A DNA stretch of 64,000 nucleotides. It comes from Magnetococcales bacterium (GTDB lineage Bacteria; Pseudomonadota; Magnetococcia; Magnetococcales; Magnetaquicoccaceae). Positions 12,601 to 23,402 of the stretch are shown here, one piece after another. The notes beneath the pieces are model-generated. The model was not told the DNA's origin and made no database searches. It saw only the letters and a list, made by a program, of their open reading frames with translations. Position 1 is the first letter of the stretch; every line of letters starts with the position of its first letter. Location of the stretch: positions 64,310-128,309 of the forward strand of contig JADGBT010000005.1 in the NCBI GenBank assembly GCA_015231375.1, given 5' to 3'. The position numbers were made by a program, and so were the translations under genes.

Positions 12601-12894
12601 CTCGACGGTCAGCATGAAACGCACCGGCTCTCCGGCTCCCGGCGCCATCCCCGGCACGCCCAACCCCTCGGACACCTGACGTTCCAGCTCGGGTTTCAGG
12701 CGCCGCAATCCCGGCTCGGCCTCCACGGTCTGCTCGGCGAGGGCCGCAATCCAGGCCGGATGGGTGAAATCCCCGCTGCCCAACACCGCAATGCCCTTGC
12801 GCCGCGCCCACAACGCCAGATGCTCCAGATCGCAATCCCGGCTCGTGGCCCGCGAATACTTGGAATGAATGTGCAAATCCGCAAAAAAACGCAT
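9697..12894 (-). CDS. Endonuclease Q-like PHP nuclease fused to UvrD/Rep-family DNA helicase
   Basis: A 1065-residue fusion. Residues 1 to ~425 carry a PHP phosphoesterase of the TIGR00375/Endonuclease Q type: DLHIHSKYS (His8, His10), GSGDFTHPAW (Asp42), LIPAHIWTPWFS, SNSDAHSP, then a zinc-ribbon-like CQVC...CPVCG. EndoQ cuts DNA 5' of deaminated bases. A Pro/Ala-rich linker leads to a superfamily 1A helicase: Walker A GPGTGKT (513-519), DEFQDID, IGDPDQSIYGFRGG, RLTRNYRSG, LLTLHGSKGLEYRVVF and LLFVAMTRARE. The helicase part (~580 residues) is shorter than UvrD (~720), so subdomain 2B is probably reduced. It is monocistronic and divergent from the oxygenase gene. The domain calls are firm; the coupled function is inference. 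Confidence 0.92.
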   Translation of the reverse strand: MRFFADLHIHSKYSRATSRDCDLEHLALWARRKGIAVLGSGDFTHPAWIAALAEQTVEAEPGLRRLKPELERQVSEGLGVPGMAPGAGEPVRFMLTVEISTIYKKGDCTRKVHHVIGVPSLEAARRLIARLGRIGNLNADGRPILGLDSRDLLEITLEADPDAFLIPAHIWTPWFSALGSKSGFDSIEACYGDLSEHIFAVETGLSSDPPMNWRVGRLDRYRLVSNSDAHSPAKVAREATVFTSAVDYFAMVRALKTGEGYGGTVEFFPEEGKYHLDGHRACQVCLDPVETRRLSGICPVCGKGLTVGVLNRVEELADRPEGIAAPRAAPFWSLIPLPEIIGEVEGVGPASGRVTRSYDEMLRRLGPELFILESVPLEEIRRHISLRMAEAIGRVRAGEVIRSGGYDGEFGVIRVFAAKEARPKKEVGALFAPGSVEETVVARKKPVSAGRGQSADAVLPAQAGISSGPGEREVPAAHGLESAEPGVVSAHGLDPEQERAAAHGRGPLLILAGPGTGKTRTLTHRLARLVQDGGEPEASLAVTFTRRAAEEMRERLAVLLGEDLARRIPVMTFHALGWAIFRQYGTRFGYPPTVSIAGEVEAARRLQEDLGVSRSEAGKVLEGFSRARRGAGCGTPEEEASQSVSLAFHREGMRKRGLVELEDLVALPVAWMNAAPELVEELRARYRRLFVDEFQDIDATQYALLRHLVVADGDLCVIGDPDQSIYGFRGGDPRFFAAMARDFPAIRTVRLTRNYRSGRAIVQGALGVMERASERRERALTPILEDARRIVVHTSASEHAEAEFVVRTLEAMMGGHGFHAMDSGQADGHAVGEYAFSDFAVLYRSDALSVPVCQALERAGIPYQKRSHNRLRDHAGVKALLESMGRVAGGGSVGERLKQAAALAGEDPEVRLALEWLAPLAERHGDDEPGFVSAVALGAEVDWLDPRAQRVSLLTLHGSKGLEYRVVFVIGCEEGMLPWRFGGTEAGEREIEEERRLLFVAMTRARETLFLSWAKKRLWRGVARVMEISSFLQGIREEWLERRVTRAVAPKKSVAGGKQLTLLWE

Positions 12895-13012
12895 GCCTGA
12901 TGATCCCCTTGATGGACGGGCCGATTTCCGGATGACTTGTCCCCAACCCCCGGTATATCCTGTCAGGCGGACATTTTCACCCTTTCACACCATCCGGGAG
13001 TCAAAAAACGCC

Positions 13013-13900
13013 ATGTCACGGCTCTTTCTCGACCACGCAGCGGACTATCTCTCCTGGAAGGCCCGCAAACAGAACGGTTATCCGTCCACGCTGGCCGATC
13101 TGGTGGTGGAGGTGCGCGATCCGTGGGCCATGACAGCAGACGAAATCAACGGCATCCTCTCCCGCTGCGCCCACAGCAACATGGCCTTGTTCCGGGTGAC
13201 GGATCCGGACCGGATCCAGGACAATCCCCTGCCCGCCATGACCGCCACCCTGGGAGTCGCAAACCTGGACAAGAATCTCGGCGCCGACGGCGAGGGAATG
13301 TCCGCATTGACTCCGGGAGGCGCGGCCTTCGCGCCCTTCGCCGATTACATTCCCTATCGGGAGGCGGCCATCGGCTGGCATACCGATGGATATTACAATC
13401 CGGTGGATCAGCCGGTCCAGACACTCTGCCTGTATTGCCAACGCCCGGCCCACGAAGGTGGCGAGAACGAATGGCTGGATCCTGATCTGGTCTACATCCA
13501 ACTGCGCGACCAGCACCCCGAAGCTCTGCGCGCCCTGACGCACCCGGAGGCCATGACCATTCCCGCCCGAATGGCCGCCGATGGCACCATCGCCCGTCCC
13601 GAGCGTACCGGCCCGGTCTTTTCCGTCACGCCCGCCGGTCACCTGCACATGCGGTTCACCAACCGCACCAAAAGCATCCGCTGGCGCGACGACGACGCCA
13701 CCCGACAGGCGCTGGAGATTCTGCGTCAGATTCTCCTCGCTCCCGAGCCGCGCCGTTTCCGGGGTCGGCTGGAACAAGGCTGGGGCGCGATCTGCAACAA
13801 TGTGCTGCACACCCGCGCCGCCTTCGCGGACCCGCCCGGTGGCCCGCGACGGGTGCTGTACCGGGCACGGTTCTTCGATCATCTGCCCGCATCGCTTTAA
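13013..13900 (+). CDS. TauD/TfdA-like Fe(II)/2-oxoglutarate oxygenase family protein
   Basis: 295 residues, probably cytoplasmic. The facial triad expected of the superfamily is present: His123-x-Asp125 in IGWHTDGYYNP and a distal His266 in NNVLHTRAAF, followed by Arg in RVLYRARFFD that would bind 2-oxoglutarate. GGGAG lies 11 bases upstream of ATG 13013; an earlier in-frame ATG starts inside the helicase promoter region and is not favoured. The substrate cannot be told from sequence: neither a sulfonate nor a carnitine-pathway neighbour is present. Confidence 0.8.
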   Translation: MSRLFLDHAADYLSWKARKQNGYPSTLADLVVEVRDPWAMTADEINGILSRCAHSNMALFRVTDPDRIQDNPLPAMTATLGVANLDKNLGADGEGMSALTPGGAAFAPFADYIPYREAAIGWHTDGYYNPVDQPVQTLCLYCQRPAHEGGENEWLDPDLVYIQLRDQHPEALRALTHPEAMTIPARMAADGTIARPERTGPVFSVTPAGHLHMRFTNRTKSIRWRDDDATRQALEILRQILLAPEPRRFRGRLEQGWGAICNNVLHTRAAFADPPGGPRRVLYRARFFDHLPASL

Positions 13901-13995
13901 AAAGAAACACGCCACACCGAATACCACATCTGGCCCATAAATTGCGTATCGTCGTTCATTACCCTAATCCATCCCACCCCGATCAGGTGACAACG

Positions 13996-14799
13996 ATGAC
14001 GACCACGCCGATTTCCATGCCCGAACTCGCCCGTCAGGCCAACAGCCTGCGGGAGAGCCGTCTGCGGGCCAGCCACTCGGGCGACACCAATCCATTCAAC
14101 GAACTGCTCATGCAGGCCGTCGAGGAACGCAGCAACCTTTCCGGCACCAACACCGGTCTGACCCACGCCACGGTCAACGCCCTGGTGGAAGCGGTCATGT
14201 CCGCGTTGCGCCAGGCCAAGGATTCGGTGGGCGGACTGCCCGCCAGCCTCGCCGGAAACGGCCTGTCCGGCGGCGAGGAGGAAGGGTGGCCATTGAGCAG
14301 CGGCACGCCGATCTCCATGCCGCAGGGTTTCCGCTCCGGAGTGGTCACCCACGCCAAAACCCGCGCGCCCGCCGATCCGACCCAAAAGATTTCATCCTCC
14401 ATGGAAGGGGGAAACTACGACCAGATCATCAAACGGGCCTCGGACCGCTATGGCGTGGACCCGGACCTGATCCGCTCGGTGATCCAGGTGGAAAGCAGCT
14501 TCAATCCCAAAGCGGTCTCGCCCGCCGGCGCCCAGGGCATGATGCAACTGATGCCCGGCACCGCCGCCGAACTCGGGGTCAAAAACCCCTTCAACGCCGA
14601 AGAGAACATCATGGGCGGCACCTTGTATCTAAGCCGTCTGCTGGATCGCTACGATGGCAATGTCCGCTCCGCCCTGGCCGCCTACAACTGGGGCATGGGC
14701 AACCTGGAACGACAACCCGCCTCCGCCATGCCGGGAGAGACCCGACGTTACGTCTCCCGCATCATGGGCATGGTCGAAGGGGATACCAACAAGGCGTAA
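13996..14799 (+). CDS. Lytic transglycosylase (SLT domain) protein
   Basis: Cleaves the MurNAc-GlcNAc bond of peptidoglycan. The 267 residues have a low-complexity N-terminal half without a clear signal peptide and a C-terminal SLT domain (about 140-262). Catalytic Glu166 lies in IQVESSFNPKAVSPAGAQGMMQLMP, followed by NIMGGTLYLSRLLDRY and ALAAYNWGMG, all typical of the Slt/MltE family. CAGGTGA precedes ATG 13996. Absence of a signal peptide recalls flagellar or secretion-apparatus transglycosylases, but no such genes adjoin. A strong hairpin follows. Confidence 0.88.
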   Translation: MTTTPISMPELARQANSLRESRLRASHSGDTNPFNELLMQAVEERSNLSGTNTGLTHATVNALVEAVMSALRQAKDSVGGLPASLAGNGLSGGEEEGWPLSSGTPISMPQGFRSGVVTHAKTRAPADPTQKISSSMEGGNYDQIIKRASDRYGVDPDLIRSVIQVESSFNPKAVSPAGAQGMMQLMPGTAAELGVKNPFNAEENIMGGTLYLSRLLDRYDGNVRSALAAYNWGMGNLERQPASAMPGETRRYVSRIMGMVEGDTNKA

Positions 14800-14811
14800 C
14801 CAGGCCCAACC

Positions 14812-14853
14812 AGCCGGGGATCGAAAGATCATCACCGTTTCCGATCCCCGGCT
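14812..14853 (+). terminator. Hairpin after the transglycosylase gene
   Basis: A perfect 12-base stem, AGCCGGGGATCG (14812-14823) with CGATCCCCGGCT (14842-14853) and an 18-base loop, beginning 13 bases past the stop codon. It has no T-run, so it is a terminator candidate only. Confidence 0.6.
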
Positions 14854-14924
14854 AGGCAACCCACGCGACACACAACACTGCAAGCACACTCTTCAGAAAG
14901 CACAGCCGCACCCCCTCGCGCCTC

Positions 14925-15076
14925 CGCCCCCGCAGCCACCGGACCGGACGAGAAGGGTTTCCAGTCTTGCTCCCTGACGCAATCTCTCACCTCTCACGCC
15001 CCCGCAGCCACCGGACCGGACGAGAAGGGTTTCCAGTCTTGCTCCCTGACGCAATCTCTCACGCCCCCGCAGCCAC
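14925..15076. repeat. Tandem 65/72-bp repeat that duplicates the 3' end of metY
   Basis: Two copies of a unit starting CGCCCCCGCAGCCACCGGAC lie at 14925-14996 and 14997-15061; a third, partial copy at 15062-15076 is the last coding bases of metY. The first copy is 7 bases longer through a small internal duplication (TCTCACC). The rest of the unit is nearly identical. It looks like a recent tandem amplification just downstream of the metY stop codon. Confidence 0.85.
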
Positions 15077-16339
15077 ATCCAAGGCCTGGGTGATGTCCGC
15101 GAGGATGTCGTCGATGTGTTCCAGCCCCACGGAGAGACGCACCATGTCCTCCGAGACTCCGGCCTGAATCAACTCTTCCGGAGACAACTGGCGATGGGTG
15201 GTGCTGGCGGGATGGCAGGCCAGCGACTTGGCGTCACCGATGTTGACCAGATGGGTGATCAGCTTGAGGGCGTCGATAAAGCGCTCGCCCGCCTTGCGTC
15301 CCCCCTGCACCCCGAAGGTGAGAATCCCCGAAGCCTTGCCATGGAAATAACGATCCACCAGATGACGGCTGGGATGGTTCTTCAGACCCGCATAGCCCAC
15401 CCAGGCCACCTTGGGATGTTTTTCCAGGTATTCCGCGACCGCCAGGGCGTTGTCGCAATGGCGTTCCATGCGCAAGGCGAGGGTCTCGATGCCCTGAAGA
15501 ATCAAGAAGCTGTTGAACGGAGAGATGGCCGCTCCCATGTTGCGCAACGGCACGACCCGCGCCCGACCGATGAAGGCCGCCGCTCCCAAAGCCTCGGTGT
15601 AGGTGACGCCATGATACGAGACATCCGGTTCGTTCAACCGGCGGAATCTGGCCTTGTGCTCGGCCCAGGGAAAGCGTCCTGAATCCACCAGAATACCGCC
15701 GATCGAGGTGCCATGCCCCCCCATGTATTTGGTGAGAGAGTGGATCACGATATCCGCGCCATGCTCGAAGGGACGACACAACACCGGGGTGGGGACCGTA
15801 TTGTCCACGATCAAGGGCACGCCATGGCCATGGGCCAGCGTGGCCAGCGCGGCGATATCGACCACGTTGCCCAGAGGATTGCCGATGGACTCCACGAAAA
15901 CCGCCTTGGTCCGTTCATCGATCCGGGTGGCGAAGCTGGCCGGATCCCGATAGTCGGCGAAGCGGACCTCAATCCCCAACTGGGGCAGGGTGTGGGCAAA
16001 CAGATTGTAGGTGCCGCCGTACAGGGTACTGGAGGCGACGATGTTGTCGCCACTTTCGCAGATGGTGAAGACCGCATAGGTGATCGCCGCCTGACCCGAA
16101 GAGAGGGCCAACGCGCCGATCCCCCCTTCCAGGTCCGCCACCCGCTGTTCCAACACGGCGGTGGTGGGATTCATGATGCGGGTGTAGATGTTGCCCGCCA
16201 CCTTGAGATCAAACAGGTCCGCCGCGTGCTGGGTATCGTCGAAAGCGTATGAAGTCGTCTGATAGATGGGGACGGCCACCGACCGGGTGGTCGGTTCGGG
16301 CCGGTAACCGCTGTGGATGGCCATGGTTTCCAGTTTCAT
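15059..16339 (-). CDS. metY: O-acetylhomoserine sulfhydrylase / aminocarboxypropyltransferase
   Basis: PLP enzyme that makes homocysteine from O-acetylhomoserine and sulfide in direct-sulfhydrylation methionine synthesis. 426 residues match the MetY length. The PLP lysine is Lys204 in HSLTKYMGGHG; other landmarks are YTRIMNPTTAVLEQR, LSSGQAAI, STLYGGTYNLF, ESIGNPLGNV, and the C-terminal SLACHPASTTHRQ followed by VRLSVGLEHIDDI. AAGGAG precedes the ATG. The C-terminus (DVAAGA) lies in the repeat described at 14925. No SAM-riboswitch-like leader fits in the 52 bases before the upstream gene. Confidence 0.95.
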   Translation of the reverse strand: MKLETMAIHSGYRPEPTTRSVAVPIYQTTSYAFDDTQHAADLFDLKVAGNIYTRIMNPTTAVLEQRVADLEGGIGALALSSGQAAITYAVFTICESGDNIVASSTLYGGTYNLFAHTLPQLGIEVRFADYRDPASFATRIDERTKAVFVESIGNPLGNVVDIAALATLAHGHGVPLIVDNTVPTPVLCRPFEHGADIVIHSLTKYMGGHGTSIGGILVDSGRFPWAEHKARFRRLNEPDVSYHGVTYTEALGAAAFIGRARVVPLRNMGAAISPFNSFLILQGIETLALRMERHCDNALAVAEYLEKHPKVAWVGYAGLKNHPSRHLVDRYFHGKASGILTFGVQGGRKAGERFIDALKLITHLVNIGDAKSLACHPASTTHRQLSPEELIQAGVSEDMVRLSVGLEHIDDILADITQALDVAAGA

Positions 16340-16391
16340 CCTGTGGACTCCTTTTATTGCTTATCTTGGGTTATGGAACACCTCACACCTC

Positions 16392-18137
16392 TCAACGACT
16401 CTTGCCGTCTCCTTTGGTGTAATACCGATAGCCGTTGCGTCCTCTCTCCTTGACCGCGTACATGGCCATGTCGGCGCTGTCCATCAGTTCCTGGCCCTCC
16501 CGGCCATGGGAGGGAAATACCGCGATGCCGATGGAAGCCCCCACGGTCACCGACTCGCCGGACACGGCAATCGGCTGACTGACGCTCTGCACGATCTTGT
16601 CCGCCACCAGCGCGGCGGCGCCCGGATCGGACAGGTCGGACAGGATCACGGCAAACTCATCGCCTCCCAGGCGCGCCACCAGATCCGAAGCCCGCAGACA
16701 CTCCCGAATGCGCTGGGTGGTGGCAATCAGCACCTGATCCCCGGCGGCATGACCCAGCGTATCGTTGACCTGCTTGAAACGGTCCAAATCGATAAGCATC
16801 AAGGCCAACGGATCCTGATCGCGGGTCGCCTTGGTCAGGGCATGGGCCAGATGCGCGTTGAACAGCACCCGGTTGGGCAACGACGTGAGCAGATCGTGAT
16901 GCGCGAGATGCTGCATCCGCTCTTCCAGACGTTTGCGCTCCAGGATTCCGGCCATGGTAAAGGCGACACTGGCCAGAAAGTCCTCCTCATCGGTCGATTG
17001 GGCGTGATGGGCATCCAGATACAGGGTCAAGACCGCCAGCACCCGACCTCTCGACACAATCGGCAGACAGTAGTGGCCATGGGCTGGCATCTCCTCGTAA
17101 TGGGTTTCATGCCGCTCGTCCACACACGCCGCATAGACCAGCCGACCTTCGACCGCAGCCCGACCGCACAGACACCAACCCGACGCCACCACCTGACAAC
17201 TCTTCTGGATCAGGGGGTCCAATCCATGAGAGGCCATCATGCGCAACGAGCCATCGTTTTCGTCCACCAGAAAAATGGCCCCCTTGCGCTCCACATGCAA
17301 AAACGGAACGGTCAGCACGATCTGCAAGGCCACTTCCAACTGTCGCGGCAAGGAGAGGGGTTCCAACGAGCTTTCCAACAAGGCGCTCAAGGCCAGCCGC
17401 GAGGTCTGGGCGCGCACCGTGACATCCTCCAGACGTTGCAGATCACGCCCCATCTGCTGCATGGCCATGAGCAACACGCCTACTTCGTCCTGGGGAATCG
17501 CCGGAATGGTGGCGCGCAGATTGCCCGCCGCGATCTCACGAGCAAAACGGACGCCGATGCGCAGGGATTTCAGAATGGAACGCGTAAGAAAAAAAACCAG
17601 CAATCCCGAAAAAATCATCGAGAGCACCACAAAACCGGCATAAAACCGTTCGGTGCGCGCCAGATGGGCCTCCTGGGTACTGGCGCGCGCCTGCATGCGG
17701 TCCGCGAACAACACATGCAGTCGTCGCGCCACAGGCACCACCGAGCGCTCCACGAGTTCGACGCGCTCCGCCTGGGACAATCCCTGATCCTGGACCATAT
17801 CCTCGAAGCGATCCAGATATTCCTGGACCAACTGTTCCGCCTCGTGCCAGATTTCCACCTCCGTGGCTCCAGCCAGGCCCTCTTCGTCACGAATCATCGG
17901 AATCAGACGGGTCATGCCCTCGCGGGTCTGAATCGCCCAGGTCTGCTCATGGCGCAACAAGAAGTTCTTTTCATGCCGTCTGGCTTCCAGAAGCGATGCC
18001 CGCATCTGTTGCAAACGTTCCTGCCCCTTTTCCATGCCGACCAGGATCTGCATGTTCTGCCAGGCCAGCATGGCCAACAGCAGCACCAGGCTGACGATGC
18101 CTCCGAATCCCAATCCCAGTTTATGATCGATGTACAT
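16392..18137 (-). CDS. Membrane diguanylate cyclase (sensor-HAMP-GAF-GGDEF)
   Basis: Makes cyclic di-GMP from GTP. 581 residues: membrane helix 1 (~10-30), a helical periplasmic sensor with EKNFLLRHE and WHEAEQLVQEYLDRFEDM that resembles a helical-bimodular or four-helix domain, helix 2 (~168-190), HAMP, a GAF domain with a CLCGRA segment, then GGDEF. The active site is intact (ARLGGDEFAVIL), and RASD five residues upstream is the product-inhibition I-site. ATG 18137 (GGGG upstream) is preferred; a TTG 48 bases earlier is possible. metY starts 52 bases downstream. Confidence 0.92.
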   Translation of the reverse strand: MYIDHKLGLGFGGIVSLVLLLAMLAWQNMQILVGMEKGQERLQQMRASLLEARRHEKNFLLRHEQTWAIQTREGMTRLIPMIRDEEGLAGATEVEIWHEAEQLVQEYLDRFEDMVQDQGLSQAERVELVERSVVPVARRLHVLFADRMQARASTQEAHLARTERFYAGFVVLSMIFSGLLVFFLTRSILKSLRIGVRFAREIAAGNLRATIPAIPQDEVGVLLMAMQQMGRDLQRLEDVTVRAQTSRLALSALLESSLEPLSLPRQLEVALQIVLTVPFLHVERKGAIFLVDENDGSLRMMASHGLDPLIQKSCQVVASGWCLCGRAAVEGRLVYAACVDERHETHYEEMPAHGHYCLPIVSRGRVLAVLTLYLDAHHAQSTDEEDFLASVAFTMAGILERKRLEERMQHLAHHDLLTSLPNRVLFNAHLAHALTKATRDQDPLALMLIDLDRFKQVNDTLGHAAGDQVLIATTQRIRECLRASDLVARLGGDEFAVILSDLSDPGAAALVADKIVQSVSQPIAVSGESVTVGASIGIAVFPSHGREGQELMDSADMAMYAVKERGRNGYRYYTKGDGKSR

Positions 18138-18691
18138 GGTGTTGGCCCCGAACCGCGACAATACCGAATCAAAGATCCATGGCAATCGAAACTAAAGTCC
18201 CTTCTTGATCCGCAACCGAGGCGAACGCGATGGTGTGGCCGATGACATGGCGGGTCACGCGACCGCCCCCATCCGACCGGACAACCTGGAATGATCCCTA
18301 TGCGTTGGCATCATGGATGCGATCGGGATTTTTTTCAAGACACCCGGTCGGAAGTCTCGTTTTTTCTCTGTGCAACGGTCGCGGAAAGGCAATGTCACCC
18401 TCCCAGGAAACCGCAGGAGGAGAGGCTGGAAACCACACAAAACAATACGGGATTATTGGGGCGAAAAAACAGCCAGAGAAACCGGAAGAAAAATCCGGCA
18501 AAGAAAGAGATCTGCAATCCTGCGGAACCGGCCTGACTGAAAACGACCGGGTGAATAGCCAGCCGGGGTTTTTCGCACCTGGAACCTTGAAATCAGGTTC
18601 GCCAGACACAAAAAACCCCGGTGGGATTCCAGGAGAGGTCACCCTTGAAAGACAAGGGGACTCAACCGGATCGAGAATGGTTCCGGGGTGA
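18138..18691. other. Region without a recognised gene between cspA and the GGDEF gene
   Basis: Short open frames occur on both strands but none has a family-like sequence or good ribosome binding site. The right part holds the cspA 3' region: a T-tract hairpin near 18610-18634 and an inverted repeat GAACCT-TGAAATC-AGGTTC near 18585-18603. Confidence 0.6.
18610..18634 (-). terminator. Candidate terminator for cspA
   Basis: On the minus strand: CCTGG, a 7-base loop, CCGGG (one G-T pair), then G and six T residues (18610-18615). It lies about 60 bases beyond the cspA stop. Confidence 0.55.
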
Positions 18692-18904
18692 TCAGATCAC
18701 CCGGACATTCTCCGCTTTGGGGCCTTTCTCACCCTGGGAAACGCTGAGTTCCACGCGCTGACCTTCGGCCAGGCTCTTGAACCCTTCCATCACAATGGCG
18801 CTATGATGCACGAAAGCATCACCCTTGCCATGATCCCGCTCGACAAAACCGAAGCCTTTGCTGTCGTTGAACCATTTCACTGTGCCTGTTTCACGATCCG
18901 ACAT
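18692..18904 (-). CDS. Cold-shock domain protein
   Basis: A 70-residue single-strand nucleic-acid-binding protein (Csp family), an RNA chaperone. RNP1 is KGFGFVER and RNP2 is DAFVHHSAI; it begins [15 protein letters not shown] and ends ENVRVI, the standard domain from end to end. ATG 18902-18904 has GGGAG eight bases upstream. A non-coding leader of ~220 bases is likely if the promoter at 19129-19157 is used, as is common for cold-shock genes. A hairpin (GGGTGATC with GATCACCC, 18686-18702) overlaps the stop codon. Confidence 0.95.
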   Translation of the reverse strand: MSDRETGTVKWFNDSKGFGFVERDHGKGDAFVHHSAIVMEGFKSLAEGQRVELSVSQGEKGPKAENVRVI

Positions 18905-19128
18905 TCTTAACAACTCCCTGCGAAAGAAAAAAAGGTGTGGATTGGGTGACGCGCCCTGCGGCAAGATTCGACGATGAGAACTTGCCGCAGGGGCCACGAT
19001 TGAGGAGAAAAAAAACCGCGAGAGGATTCCAGAAACCACGGAGGGTGTGCGAACCGACTGTCAGGCTTAACTTTTCCACACAAGATGAGGCTTGTCTCCA
19101 ACACGAAACCACCCAATTGTTGCCTGAC

Positions 19129-19157
19129 AGGCTACAACATTCCACAAACGCAGTCAA
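19129..19157 (-). promoter_or_regulatory. Candidate promoter of the cold-shock gene, with palindrome at -10
   Basis: Minus strand TTGACT (19157-19152), 17-base spacer, TAGCCT (19134-19129). An 11-base palindrome GCCTGTCAGGC (19122-19132) covers the -10 side and could be an operator. The -10 match is weak, so this is tentative. Confidence 0.4.
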
Positions 19158-19178
19158 GGCATGATCACAAAATCCGCT

Positions 19179-20741
19179 TTATTCCCACTCGATGGTTCCC
19201 GGCGGCTTGGAGGTGATGTCGTAGACCACCCGGTTGATCCCCTTGACTTCGTTGATGATCCGGTTGGCGATGCGGGAGAGGAGATCGTGGGGCATGGGAT
19301 ACCAGGAGGCGGTCATGTAGTCCCGGGTCTCCACGGCCCGCAGGGCCACCACATAATCATAGCTGCGACCATCCCCCATCACCCCCACGCTCTTGACCGG
19401 CAAGAAGACCGCGAAAGCCTGGGCGATCTTGTCGTAGTGTCCGGTGGTGTAGAGTTCTTCCAGATAGATGGCGTCGGCGCGGCGCAACAGGTCGGCGAAC
19501 TCCTTTTTGACCTCCCCCAGAATCCGCACCCCCAAACCCGGACCCGGAAACGGATGGCGCAGGATCATGCGCGCGGGCAGCCCCAGTTCCAGCCCCACGG
19601 TGCGCACCTCGTCCTTGAACAACTCCCGCAAAGGTTCCAGCAGTTTCAAGCCCATGCGTTCCGGCAGACCGCCGACATTATGATGGGACTTGATGTTGGT
19701 GGCCGCCTTGGTCTTGGCGCCGGCGGACTCGATCACATCTGGATAGATGGTCCCCTGGGCCAGCCATTTGGCCCCTTCGATCTTTCTGGCCTCCTCCTCG
19801 AACACCTCGATGAAGGTGTGACCGATGATCTTGCGTTTCTGTTCCGGATCCGTCACCCCGGCCAGACGGGAGAGAAAACGCTCCTCGGCATCGACGCGGA
19901 TCACCTTGACCCCCAGATGACTGGCAAAGGTGGCCATGACCTCCTCGCCTTCGTTCATGCGCAACAGACCGTTGTCCACGAACACGCAAGTCAACTGCTC
20001 GCCGATGGCCCGATGCAGCAAAACCGCCGTCACCGCCGAATCCACCCCCCCGGACAGCCCCAGAATCACCCGATCGGCGCCGACCTTCTCCCGGGCCAAC
20101 TGGATTTCGTGTTCGATGACATTGCCGGCGGTCCACAGACCCGAACAGCCGCACACATCACGCACGAACCCCTGAAGGAACTGATCCCCATTCACGGTAT
20201 GGTTGACCTCGGGATGGAACTGCACCCCGATAATGGCCAGATCCTCGTGTTCCATGGCGGCCAGGATGCCGTTGTCGCTCGTGGCCAACGGCTGAAACCC
20301 GAAAGGCACCCGGCTGACATGATCCCCGTGGCTCATCCACACCCGCCCCTCGCCTTGCGCGAGGAAACCGCCGGGCAGGGCCTGTTCCTTTCCGACCATC
20401 TGGATGGTGGCGTGACCATACTCGCGCGTGGCGGACGGGGCCACCTCGCCACCGAAGTGACGGGCCAGCAGATGCATGCCGTAACAGATCCCCAGCACCG
20501 GCACCGCCTGAGCCAGCACCGCCTCGTTCATGTCGGGAGCGCCGGGATCGTAGACCGAATGGTGCCCGCCGGACAGAATGATCCCCCTGGGCGCGAAAGC
20601 GCGCAGCTCTTCCGGCTCCATGCGCCAGGAGTGGATTTCGCAATAGGCTCCGGTTTCCCGCACCCGACGGGCGATCAATTGGGTGTACTGGGAGCCGTAA
20701 TCCAGAATCAGGATTTTCTGGGAGTGGAGCAGATCGTCCAT
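19179..20741 (-). CDS. guaA: GMP synthase (glutamine-hydrolysing)
   Basis: Converts XMP to GMP with glutamine and ATP. 520 residues: a class I glutamine amidotransferase with Cys86 (GICYGM), His176 and Glu178 (QFHPEVN); an ATP-pyrophosphatase domain with [11 protein letters not shown]; and a C-terminal dimerisation domain ending [13 protein letters not shown], the family ending. The usual SGGPxS loop reads SGGHHSVYD here, a minor variation. Its ATG directly follows the guaB TAA (TAAATG), so translation is probably coupled. Confidence 0.97.
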   Translation of the reverse strand: MDDLLHSQKILILDYGSQYTQLIARRVRETGAYCEIHSWRMEPEELRAFAPRGIILSGGHHSVYDPGAPDMNEAVLAQAVPVLGICYGMHLLARHFGGEVAPSATREYGHATIQMVGKEQALPGGFLAQGEGRVWMSHGDHVSRVPFGFQPLATSDNGILAAMEHEDLAIIGVQFHPEVNHTVNGDQFLQGFVRDVCGCSGLWTAGNVIEHEIQLAREKVGADRVILGLSGGVDSAVTAVLLHRAIGEQLTCVFVDNGLLRMNEGEEVMATFASHLGVKVIRVDAEERFLSRLAGVTDPEQKRKIIGHTFIEVFEEEARKIEGAKWLAQGTIYPDVIESAGAKTKAATNIKSHHNVGGLPERMGLKLLEPLRELFKDEVRTVGLELGLPARMILRHPFPGPGLGVRILGEVKKEFADLLRRADAIYLEELYTTGHYDKIAQAFAVFLPVKSVGVMGDGRSYDYVVALRAVETRDYMTASWYPMPHDLLSRIANRIINEVKGINRVVYDITSKPPGTIEWE

Positions 20742-23385
<2,644 letters not shown>

Positions 23386-23402
23386 GGTGCCCCCTGGATC
23401 CC

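Noticed and set aside
14925-15076. CRISPR or IS end
   Set aside because: Copies are directly adjacent with no unique spacers, no transposase is near, and the unit includes the metY 3' coding end.
16340-16391. SAM riboswitch before metY
   Set aside because: Only 52 bases separate the genes and no riboswitch-like stems are visible.
18230-18691. 153-codon plus-strand ORF opposite the cspA 3' region
   Set aside because: No family resemblance, weak start, and it overlaps a terminator-like hairpin of cspA.
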